5,705 bases of DNA from Flavobacteriales bacterium. Lineage in GTDB: Bacteria; Bacteroidota; Bacteroidia; Flavobacteriales_F; PHOS-HE28. The stretch lies in contig JADZGG010000329.1 of NCBI GenBank assembly GCA_020854015.1, positions 1 to 5,705 of the forward strand, given 5' to 3'. Position 1 is the stretch's first letter. Each line of letters starts with the position of its first letter. Shown in pieces: positions 1-5,020 of this stretch. The position numbers were made by a program, and so were the translations under genes. The notes beneath the pieces are model-generated. The model searched no databases and was not told the DNA's origin. It was given only the letters and a program-made list of their open reading frames with translations.

Positions 1-707
1 GTGAACTTCATGTTCGGCATGTCCATGTCCAGATCCGCCTTCACATCGGCCACCGCGTTCTTCAGGTACTTCACGCCGTCGTACTGCACGTTCACACTGT
101 CGGCATGGGTCACGGTCTTCAGCACGAAGAGGTCCTGGTTGAAGTCGCCACTACCGGTATGGTCCACACCCGCGAGGTCCATGACCAGGGGCAGGGTGGC
201 GTCGTCGTAGATGATGCGACCGTCAGTGATCTCGTACTCGGAGAGCTTCACGTTGAAGAGCGTGGCAGCAGTGTCACCTGGAACCTCCGCGTTGGTGCTG
301 TCCGTCTTGGCAATGTCCCAGTTGGCCTTGCCGTCAGCCAGCACCTTGAAGGTGAGGTAGGGTCGGGTCAGCTCGATTCGCTTGATGAGGATCTGGTCCC
401 CGAAGAGGCTCATCAATCCCATCGTGGCCTTCAGCTCCCCGATGTCCGCGAGGCACACACCTTCGAAGGGGGCCACGTTGCAGACCTTCACGTTCTTCAC
501 TTCGATGCCCGCGTTGGGAAAGCTGCTGATGATGGTGAGGTCCCAGTCGCCCCAGTCAACCGTGGCGTTCAGGCTGGCGTTCACCTGTTCCTTCACGGCC
601 TTCTCGATCTTGTCCTTGTAGAGGATGGGGATGGCGATCGCGGCGATGATCAGAAGCGCGAAGAGAATGCCTAAGGCGGCCAGAATGCGTTTGATCCACT
701 TGCCCAT
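1..707 (-). CDS. AsmA-family membrane-anchored protein (3' part missing)
   Basis: The gene starts at the ATG at 705-707 and runs off the left edge, leaving 235 codons. Residues 1-4 (MGKW) and a basic KR precede one hydrophobic segment at about residues 8-29, a typical N-terminal anchor with the rest of the protein in the periplasm. After it come stretches typical of Bacteroidota AsmA/TamB-like proteins: SSFPNAGIEVKNV, where FPN follows a WDL segment, a LMSLFGDQILIKRIEL segment, ADGKANWDIAK, and GDFNQDLFVLKT. The known family is large (often over 600-1000 residues), has repetitive beta-rich domains, and is linked to lipid transport or outer-membrane assembly; the exact job here is unknown. It lies 57 bp downstream of aroC on the same strand and may be co-transcribed. 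There is no Shine-Dalgarno; the ATG follows an A/C-rich leader. The family call is firm, the function is inferred. Confidence 0.85.
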   Translation of the reverse strand, partial: MGKWIKRILAALGILFALLIIAAIAIPILYKDKIEKAVKEQVNASLNATVDWGDWDLTIISSFPNAGIEVKNVKVCNVAPFEGVCLADIGELKATMGLMSLFGDQILIKRIELTRPYLTFKVLADGKANWDIAKTDSTNAEVPGDTAATLFNVKLSEYEITDGRIIYDDATLPLVMDLAGVDHTGSGDFNQDLFVLKTVTHADSVNVQYDGVKYLKNAVADVKADLDMDMPNMKF

Positions 708-712
708 GGGTT

Positions 713-740
713 CCGTTGTTCGTTGTCCGTTGTTCGTGTC
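713..740 (-). repeat. Two-copy 14-bp tandem repeat in the AsmA leader
   Basis: The 11-mer CCGTTGTTCGT occurs at 713-723 and again at 727-737, giving a 14-bp period. Read on the gene strand this is an A/C-rich tract (ACAACGGACAACGAACAACG) ending 5 nt before the AsmA start codon. A related piece, CGACAACGAACGG, lies at 777-789 inside the last codons of aroC. Such G-poor, probably unstructured leaders fit the Shine-Dalgarno-independent initiation known in Bacteroidota; that role is inference. Confidence 0.6.
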
Positions 741-764
741 GAAAGTGTGGTCGCGGCCGTGCCC

Positions 765-1844
765 TTAAAGGCGCGCCGTTCGTTGTCGGAGGAGATGATC
801 GGCGAGCACCAGGCAGGCCATGGCCTCCACCACGGGCACGGCGCGGGGCACCACGCAAGGATCGTGCCTTCCCTTCCCTTCGAGGGTGACAGCCTTCCCT
901 TCGCGGTCCACGCTCTGCTGGGGCTGCATCAAGGTGCTCACGGGCTTGAAGGCCGCATCGAACACGACGTCCTCGCCGTTGCTGATGCCGCCTTGTACCC
1001 CGCCGCTGCGGTTCGTGGCCGTGCGGATCGCCCCTGACGAGCTGGAATAGGCATCGTTGTGCTCCGACCCGCGCATGGAAGCAGCCGTAAAGCCACTGCC
1101 GATCTGGAAACCCTTCACGGCGTTGATGCTGAGCATGGCCTTTCCCAACTCGGCGTGCAACTTGTCGAACACCGGTTCACCCAGACCGGCCGGAACACCT
1201 GACGCGACGCAGGAGATCAGGCCGCCCACCGTGTCACCTTCACCGCGCATCTGTTCAATGCGGGCGATCATGCGTTCAGCGGTTCCGGGATCCGGGCAAC
1301 GGACATCGCTCTGCCAAACGCTGGAAAGATCGAGTTCCGTGTACGGGCGTTCGAGGCGCACATCCCCCACACCGCTCACCCATGCGTTCACGCGCACCCC
1401 GCTGGCGGCCAACAGTTGGCGCGCGATGGCACCGGCGGCCACGCGCACCGCGGTCTCCCGCGCGCTGGCGCGTCCACCACCGCGATGGTCGCGCAGGCCG
1501 AACTTCTGCTCCCAGGTCAGGTCGGCGTGGCCTGGGCGGAAGCTGTCCTTCAGGTGGTCGTAGTCGCCCGAGCGGGCGTCGGTGTTGCGGATCAGGAAGG
1601 CGATGGGCGTACCCAAGGTCACGTTGTCGAGTAAGCCGCTCAAGAATTCCACGGTGTCGCTCTCTTTCCGAGCGGTGCCCAAGGGGGTACTTCCGGGGCG
1701 ACGACGGTCCAATTCACCCTGGATGGCGGCGAGATCCAGCTTCAGACCGGCCGGACAGCCTTCCACCACCCCACCGATCGCGGGATCGTGGCTGGCGCCG
1801 AAGGACACGAGCTGAAAGGCTTTGCCGAAGATGTTGCCGGACAT
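765..1844 (-). CDS. aroC: Chorismate synthase
   Basis: This 359-residue protein is of normal length for the family. It catalyses the last common step of aromatic amino-acid synthesis, 5-enolpyruvylshikimate-3-phosphate to chorismate, in the cytoplasm using reduced FMN. The sequence shows the family hallmarks in order: an N-terminal GNIFGKAF block with the first catalytic histidine (H19), ELDRRRPG (44-51), RPGHAD with the second histidine (H106), GGGRASARET (122-131), GSEHNDAY (259-266), TNRSGGVQGGISNG (277-290), and the C-terminal GRHDPCVVPRAVPVVEAM signature (325-342). The usual GESHG around the first histidine reads GASHD here (16-20), an oddity reported as a finding. The ATG at 1842-1844 is supported by homology beginning at residue 2 and by a -7-like box 5 nt upstream. 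The tail after residue 350 (LLRQRTARL) is partly encoded by sequence resembling the repeat found just downstream. Identification is certain. Confidence 0.98.
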   Translation of the reverse strand: MSGNIFGKAFQLVSFGASHDPAIGGVVEGCPAGLKLDLAAIQGELDRRRPGSTPLGTARKESDTVEFLSGLLDNVTLGTPIAFLIRNTDARSGDYDHLKDSFRPGHADLTWEQKFGLRDHRGGGRASARETAVRVAAGAIARQLLAASGVRVNAWVSGVGDVRLERPYTELDLSSVWQSDVRCPDPGTAERMIARIEQMRGEGDTVGGLISCVASGVPAGLGEPVFDKLHAELGKAMLSINAVKGFQIGSGFTAASMRGSEHNDAYSSSSGAIRTATNRSGGVQGGISNGEDVVFDAAFKPVSTLMQPQQSVDREGKAVTLEGKGRHDPCVVPRAVPVVEAMACLVLADHLLRQRTARL

Positions 1845-1849
1845 GGGTA

Positions 1850-1857
1850 CGAAGGTA
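1850..1857 (-). promoter_or_regulatory. -7-like box of aroC (TACCTTCG)
   Basis: On the minus strand the octamer TACCTTCG ends 5 nt before the aroC ATG and matches the Bacteroidota -7 consensus TAnnTTTG at five of six fixed positions. The same octamer at the same 5-nt distance precedes the Crp/Fnr gene. If used, transcription would begin at or next to the start codon. No clear -33 TTTG element was seen. Promoter function is inference. Confidence 0.5.
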
Positions 1858-1966
1858 CCGGCCCCTCACGCGCACACGTGACCGCACGCGGGCGAGTTCT
1901 CCGAGAGCGATCGTTGATCGGAATTCCAACGGGGATCCATCAACTTCGCCACCCCAACACACACCC

Positions 1967-2458
1967 ATGCCCACCGAAGCCCAGGTCCTTGCCCATGTAG
2001 TGGACCGCACCCGCCAGTATAATCGCCTGTACCTAAGCGCCCTGAAGGATGTGGACCCGCATCGCGAATTCGTGTGCAACGGCGTGACGCTGAACACACA
2101 GTTCTGGCTGGTGGCGCACCTGGCCGTGAGCCAGAACGGGCTCTTGCTTCGCGCCACTGGAGGTCCCTTCGAGAAGTTCAGTTGGGCGAAGCACTTCAGC
2201 GTGGGCTCTCAAGGGCTTCCCAAAGACCAGTGCCCGCCCTACGAAGAGGTCTGGGCCACCTTCAAGGCGGTGCACGAAAAGACCATGGCCCACCTGCCGA
2301 CGCTCACCGACGAAGCGCTGGCGCAGCCGAACATCACCGGTCTGGCCGCGATCGGCACCACGGTGCGCGACGTGATCACGCATTCCATCCGACACGAAGG
2401 CCTCCATACCGGCCACATCAGCTGGTTGTGCAAGCTGCACGGGATCAGAACGATCTGA
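1967..2458 (+). CDS. DinB-superfamily protein
   Basis: This 163-residue helical protein matches the DinB/YfiT-like four-helix-bundle fold in length and pattern. The likely metal ligands are visible: H51 in WLVAHLA (helix 2), and H143 and H147 in the HSIRHEGLHTGH stretch (139-150), the usual H...HxxxH arrangement. Members are metal-binding proteins; some are thiol-dependent S-transferases (for example bacillithiol transferases), but most have no known substrate, so none is assigned. I chose the ATG at 1967-1969, although the frame is open far upstream, because everything upstream is antisense to aroC and the DinB-like sequence begins here. The leader is A/C-rich (CCACCCCAACACACACCC) without a Shine-Dalgarno. 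The gene is divergent from aroC, separated by 122 bp, and convergent with nhaD. The family call is good, the function unknown. Confidence 0.85.
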   Translation: MPTEAQVLAHVVDRTRQYNRLYLSALKDVDPHREFVCNGVTLNTQFWLVAHLAVSQNGLLLRATGGPFEKFSWAKHFSVGSQGLPKDQCPPYEEVWATFKAVHEKTMAHLPTLTDEALAQPNITGLAAIGTTVRDVITHSIRHEGLHTGHISWLCKLHGIRTI

Positions 2459-2554
2459 TGGGACCCATCAGGGATCGGGCCGGTGTAGGTAACGATCGCC
2501 TTGGGGCGGCGGAGCATTGATCGCCAGCATCAAGACCATACTGGAGCTTGATGG

Positions 2555-2591
2555 GGAAAGGGTCAGGCCTGACCAGTTCCACGTTGAACTG
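2555..2591. terminator. Palindromes between convergent genes, possible bidirectional terminator
   Basis: GGTCAGGCCTGACC at 2561-2574 is a perfect 14-bp palindrome. It extends through a 2-nt mismatch on each side to GGAA/TTCC arms, so 2555-2580 pairs at 22 of 26 positions. A second hairpin, CAGTTC-6 nt-GAACTG, occupies 2574-2591 and shares one base with the first. They lie in the 158-bp gap where the DinB and nhaD transcripts meet. Read from nhaD, the hairpin is followed only by CTTTCCCC, not a real U-tract, so intrinsic termination is uncertain. I see no gene in this gap. Confidence 0.4.
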
Positions 2592-2616
2592 CGGCCATTT
2601 CACTTCCCGCTTCCCA

Positions 2617-3885
2617 CTAGTGCCACATCAGCCAGAATGTGACGATCCCGCCAGTGTAGCCGAGCGCTGCAGGCATGGCCATGCGCTTGAAGTACCATCC
2701 GAACTCGATGCCGAGGATGCCCATCACGGCCACACCGGCCGCTGAACCGATGATCAGGATGCTTCCCCCGGTTCCTGCGCAAAGGGCCAGCAACTCCCAG
2801 AAGGCGTGGTCGGGTGCATAGGTGGTCATGGGGTACATGCCCTGGGCCGCAGCCACCAAAGTCACGTTGTCCACAATGGCGCTCAGCAGGCCGATGGCGG
2901 TGTTCACAGCGAAGATGTTGCCCAAGGTGCTGTCCAACCAACCGGCCAACAGCGTCAAGTGACCTGCGGTCTCCAGCCCGGCGACGGCGACGAGGATGCC
3001 GAGGAAGAAGAGGATGCTGCTGTGATCAATGCGGCGCAGGATGCTGGTGACCTGCAGCTGGCCGCGTTCCTCGATGCCGCGCGCATGAATGAACTCGGTG
3101 TAAACCCACAGGATCCCCAGGCCGAGCATGATGCCCATAAAGGGCGGCAGGTGGGTGAGCTGCTTGAAGATCGGAACCCCGAGCAGGGTGAGCAACCCGA
3201 TGCCGAACACCATGTACTGCTGTGTTCTCGTGACGTGGTGAAGATGAGCCTCGGGCACCATGGTGGGGCGTGCGATGGTGCCCTTCATACTGCGGCTGAG
3301 CCAGACCAACGGAAGCACAAGGCACACCAAGCTGGGCAGGAACAGCTTCGCGATGATATTCGCGGAGGTCACCTGTCCATCGATCCAGAGCATGATGGTG
3401 GTAACGTCGCCGATCGGGCTCCAGGCACCTCCGGCGTTGGCGACGATGATCACCAGTCCCGCGAAGGTCCAGAGGTCGTTCTTATCGGCGATCATCTTGC
3501 GCAGAAGAGCGCACATCACGATGGCCATGGTCATGTTGTCGAGCGTCGCGCTCAGGAAGAAGGTGATGAAGCCGATGATCCACAGGAGCACAAGCTTGTT
3601 GGTGCTGGTGATGCGGTCGGTGATTACTTGGAAACCGGCGTGCGCATCCATCAGCTCCACCACGGTCATGGCACCCAGCAGGAAGAACAGGATGCTGGCG
3701 ATGCCGCTGATGTGCTCGTTCAGTGCGAGCAAGGGATCGTGCGTTCCAAGATGCCCTGCGGTGATCAACGACCAGATGAGCATGCCGGTGAGCAACGCAC
3801 TGGCGGCCTTGTTGACCTTCAAGGGATGCTCCAGCGCAATGGCCGCGTAGCCGAGCACGAAGAGGATGGCGATGAGGGCGAACAT
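2617..3885 (-). CDS. nhaD: Na+/H+ antiporter of the NhaD family
   Basis: This 422-residue inner-membrane protein has about a dozen hydrophobic segments, the expected size and character for NhaD (ion transporter superfamily), which exchanges cytoplasmic Na+ or Li+ for H+. Recognisable blocks are FVLGYAAIALEHPLKVNKAA (9-28), SATLDNMTMAIV (112-123, with the D116-N117 pair), NAGGAWSPIGDVTT (150-163), the second half-repeat SAIVDNVTLVAAA (335-347, D339-N340), and AGTGGSILIIGSAAG (370-384). The paired DN motifs in two inverted halves are typical of the superfamily. The ATG at 3883-3885 is preferred over an in-frame TTG three codons upstream, because that TTG falls inside the -7-like box and NhaD proteins usually start near this hydrophobic stretch. 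It follows the DUF2892 gene after an 82-bp gap containing a strong hairpin, so it may have its own promoter. Confidence 0.93.
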   Translation of the reverse strand: MFALIAILFVLGYAAIALEHPLKVNKAASALLTGMLIWSLITAGHLGTHDPLLALNEHISGIASILFFLLGAMTVVELMDAHAGFQVITDRITSTNKLVLLWIIGFITFFLSATLDNMTMAIVMCALLRKMIADKNDLWTFAGLVIIVANAGGAWSPIGDVTTIMLWIDGQVTSANIIAKLFLPSLVCLVLPLVWLSRSMKGTIARPTMVPEAHLHHVTRTQQYMVFGIGLLTLLGVPIFKQLTHLPPFMGIMLGLGILWVYTEFIHARGIEERGQLQVTSILRRIDHSSILFFLGILVAVAGLETAGHLTLLAGWLDSTLGNIFAVNTAIGLLSAIVDNVTLVAAAQGMYPMTTYAPDHAFWELLALCAGTGGSILIIGSAAGVAVMGILGIEFGWYFKRMAMPAALGYTGGIVTFWLMWH

Positions 3886-3891
3886 GGGCGG

Positions 3892-3899
3892 CAAAGTTG
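3892..3899 (-). promoter_or_regulatory. -7-like box of nhaD (CAACTTTG)
   Basis: On the minus strand CAACTTTG matches TAnnTTTG at five of six fixed positions and ends 6 nt before the nhaD ATG. It lies just downstream of the 3920-3950 hairpin, as expected if transcription restarts here. No -33 element is clear. Inference from motif and position only. Confidence 0.45.
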
Positions 3900-3919
3900 A
3901 TCATCCTGCCCGTGAACGC

Positions 3920-3950
3920 GCGAAGGCCGGACTCAACGCCCGGCCTTCGC
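3920..3950. terminator. Strong 11-bp hairpin between the DUF2892 gene and nhaD
   Basis: GCGAAGGCCGG (3920-3930) and CCGGCCTTCGC (3940-3950) form a perfect 11-bp, GC-rich stem with a 9-nt loop. It begins 17 nt after the DUF2892 stop codon on the minus strand and ends 20 nt before the nhaD -7-like box. There is no U-tract on either side, so it could be a U-less terminator, a transcript-stabilising 3' end, or an attenuator limiting read-through into nhaD. The stem is seen directly; the role is inference. Confidence 0.6.
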
Positions 3951-3967
3951 ATCAATAGGAACGCCGA

Positions 3968-4177
3968 TCAGGCTTTCTTCACTGGGCAGGTGCTGATGCC
4001 GAAAGGCGCGTAAAGCGGGCAGAAACTGACCACGCTCGTGAGCAGGAACACGCCACCGAGAACGAGCAGCACCACACCTAATGTGCCCGTCACCGTGCCG
4101 GTGAAGTAGAGGATGGAAAAAACGACGGCGAGCAATACCCGCACGATGCGGTCAGCGGAACCCATGTTCGGTTTCAT
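3968..4177 (-). CDS. DUF2892 (YgaP-like transmembrane) protein
   Basis: This 69-residue protein is almost entirely a DUF2892 domain: an N-terminal NMGSADRIVR motif (4-13), a first hydrophobic helix at about 14-27, a turn at TGTVTGT (26-32), a second helix at about 33-51, and the closing CPLYAPFGISTC motif (53-64) with C53 and C64. The family is a two-helix membrane hairpin, found alone or fused to a rhodanese domain as in E. coli YgaP; its role is not settled, though sulphur or thiol chemistry is suspected. The ATG at 4175-4177 is chosen because an A/C-rich leader ends there; an internal ATG (4163-4165, residue 5) would remove MKPN. It follows the 33-residue gene by 28 bp, so the two are probably one transcript. 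Confidence 0.9.
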   Translation of the reverse strand: MKPNMGSADRIVRVLLAVVFSILYFTGTVTGTLGVVLLVLGGVFLLTSVVSFCPLYAPFGISTCPVKKA

Positions 4178-4185
4178 GTTTGGAT

Positions 4186-4201
4186 GGTTGTTTGGTTGTT
4201 T
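4186..4201 (-). repeat. Tandem octamer in the DUF2892 leader
   Basis: On the minus strand AAACAACC occurs twice in direct tandem, in a leader with a single G (28 nt between the upstream stop codon and the ATG). It resembles the A/C-rich leaders before the AsmA and DinB genes. It probably keeps the initiation region unstructured where there is no Shine-Dalgarno; this is inference. Confidence 0.5.
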
Positions 4202-4205
4202 GATC

Positions 4206-4307
4206 TTAGAACTTTTCGATGATCCGGGCGATACCGTAGGCGATGACGATGCAGGTGAGGCATACCGCACTGAACTTCATCCACATCCGATAGCGGGTCC
4301 CGTTCAT
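4206..4307 (-). CDS. 33-residue single-helix membrane protein with an in-membrane CxxC
   Basis: ATG at 4305-4307 to TAA at 4206-4208 gives 33 residues. A short basic N-terminus (R5, R7, K11) leads into one hydrophobic helix at about residues 12-30 (FSAVCLTCIVIAYGIARII) and the protein ends EKF. The positive charges suggest an N-in orientation. C16 and C19 form a CxxC inside the helix. Four things support a real gene: it fills the otherwise empty gap between two same-strand genes, its codons are ordinary for this genome, a -7-like box ends 4 nt before its ATG, and a CRP-type palindrome lies further upstream. It is followed 28 bp later by the DUF2892 gene. I recognise no named family; such tiny genes are often missed. 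Its role is unknown, perhaps as a partner of the DUF2892 protein. Confidence 0.65.
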   Translation of the reverse strand: MNGTRYRMWMKFSAVCLTCIVIAYGIARIIEKF

Positions 4308-4311
4308 GGGT

Positions 4312-4319
4312 CAAAGGTG
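4312..4319 (-). promoter_or_regulatory. -7-like box before the 33-residue gene (CACCTTTG)
   Basis: On the minus strand CACCTTTG matches TAnnTTTG at five of six fixed positions and ends 4 nt before the ATG at 4307. The absence of a -33 match and the palindrome centred about 42 bp upstream of the start fit an activator-dependent promoter. Inference from motif and spacing. Confidence 0.5.
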
Positions 4320-4340
4320 AAGGGGCAACCCTGCACGATC

Positions 4341-4358
4341 CGGTGACCGCGGTCACCG
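4341..4358. promoter_or_regulatory. Perfect 18-bp palindrome with CRP-type core GTGA-N6-TCAC
   Basis: CGGTGACCGCGGTCACCG is perfectly self-complementary and contains GTGA-N6-TCAC, the core read by E. coli CRP. It overlaps the last codon and the stop codon of the Crp/Fnr gene. Its centre (4349.5) is 42.5 nt upstream of the A of the 33-residue gene's ATG, close to the -41.5 class II activator position if transcription starts at or 1 nt before that ATG. In RNA it could also fold as a 7-bp stem with a CGCG loop, but no U-tract follows, so a terminator is the weaker reading. The operator role is inferred and is supported by the regulator's CRP-like recognition helix. Confidence 0.55.
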
Positions 4359-4985
4359 CTTGAGGCTGATGCCTCCGGGGAGCTGCTCCAGGTGTCCTTC
4401 GCGTTCCAACTTCTTCAGGGTGCGCGTGATCACTTCCCTCGCGCTGCCCAGCTCCTGGGCCAGTTTCGCGTGGCGCACATCGAGGACCTCCTCGCGCGTC
4501 ACTTCCTTCAGACGTCGCAGATGGTCGAGCAATCGCGTCGGCAGATCACCGAACGCAACTTGTTCCACGGTCCGCAACATATCGACATAGCGGTCATTGT
4601 ACTGGCGGAAGAAGAGTTCGTTCAGGGACGGATGCGAGCGGAGCCATTCGCGCAGCTTGGGTTCAGGCACCAGCAGCAGAATGCTTGGGCGCTCCACCAC
4701 CGCGTTGATGCGGCTCGGCGCATGCTCCAGCAGGGCCGAGAAGCTCATGACGCAGCTCTCCGAAGGCCGGATGAAATAGAGCAGCAGCTCCTTGTCCTCG
4801 TGCCCGATGTACACGCGCACCAACCCGTCGATCACCAGAGGCAGTTCCCGCACGTAGCCCCCTTCCTTCAACAGCTCCGCGCCGGCAGGCACCTCCAGCA
4901 CACGGCCATGGGCCAGCATGTCCTCCACCAGCCCAGCATCAAGCCCGTTCAGGGCGTTTCGCACCTTCAACTGTTCCTCCGTCAT
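4353..4985 (-). CDS. Crp/Fnr-family transcription regulator
   Basis: This 210-residue protein has the normal family length: a cyclic-nucleotide-binding-type beta-barrel (about 25-110), a long dimerisation helix (about 118-145), and a winged helix-turn-helix (about 150-208). The helix-turn-helix reads HAKLAQELGSAREVITRTLKKLEREG (172-197). Aligned with CRP's recognition helix (CSRETVGR), R183, E184 and R188 fall on CRP R180, E181 and R185, so a GTGA half-site is predicted. The barrel has no GELGL...RSA phosphate cassette; the equivalent stretch is SESCVMSFSALL, with the only cysteine, C78. There is no FNR-type cysteine cluster, so neither cAMP nor an Fe-S centre is a safe guess and the signal is unknown. 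The ATG at 4983-4985 follows a -7-like box by 5 nt. The gene is divergent from the CDF exporter (35 bp between starts) and upstream of the small membrane genes, its likely targets. Confidence 0.92.
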   Translation of the reverse strand: MTEEQLKVRNALNGLDAGLVEDMLAHGRVLEVPAGAELLKEGGYVRELPLVIDGLVRVYIGHEDKELLLYFIRPSESCVMSFSALLEHAPSRINAVVERPSILLLVPEPKLREWLRSHPSLNELFFRQYNDRYVDMLRTVEQVAFGDLPTRLLDHLRRLKEVTREEVLDVRHAKLAQELGSAREVITRTLKKLEREGHLEQLPGGISLKR

Positions 4986-4990
4986 GTGCC

Positions 4991-4998
4991 CGAAGGTA
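4991..4998 (-). promoter_or_regulatory. -7-like box of the Crp/Fnr gene (TACCTTCG)
   Basis: On the minus strand TACCTTCG ends 5 nt before the regulator's ATG, the same octamer and spacing as at aroC. It matches TAnnTTTG at five of six positions. Its -33 region would fall on the start of the divergent CDF gene. No -33 match is evident. Promoter function is inference. Confidence 0.5.
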
Positions 4999-5008
4999 GC
5001 CAGGCGGT

Positions 5009-5016
5009 TATACTTG
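5009..5016 (+). promoter_or_regulatory. -7-like box of the CDF gene (TATACTTG)
   Basis: TATACTTG matches TAnnTTTG at five of six fixed positions and ends 4 nt before the GTG start at 5021. It lies only 10 bp from the oppositely oriented box of the Crp/Fnr gene. No -33 match is evident. Inference from motif and spacing. Confidence 0.45.
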
Positions 5017-5020
5017 TTCC

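Noticed and set aside
1846..1859. GGTAC-4 nt-GTACC hairpin just before the aroC start
   Set aside because: Only a 5-bp stem, and it coincides with the -7-like box, which explains the conserved-looking sequence better; if transcription starts at the ATG it would not be in the RNA.
1878..1885. GTGACCGC, a possible second half-site for the Crp/Fnr regulator
   Set aside because: The opposite half-site is missing at the right spacing (GCGG instead of TCAC), so it is only an 8-mer coincidence.
1912..1931. CGTTG-10 nt-CAACG inverted repeat between aroC and the DinB gene
   Set aside because: The arms are only 5 bp with no further symmetry; expected by chance in this length.
1382..1966. Upstream extension of the DinB reading frame across aroC
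   Set aside because: The extension is Arg-rich low-complexity sequence antisense to aroC; DinB homology and the A/C-rich leader place the start at 1967.
2239..2517. Minus-strand frame opposite the end of the DinB gene
   Set aside because: It mostly mirrors the DinB gene; the part outside it has no recognisable domain or promoter-like box.
2806..3900. Long open frame on the plus strand opposite nhaD (364 codons)
   Set aside because: It is antisense to a clear NhaD gene, its product is rich in His, Gln, Asp and Glu with no recognisable domain, and such frames are common opposite membrane-protein genes in GC-rich DNA.
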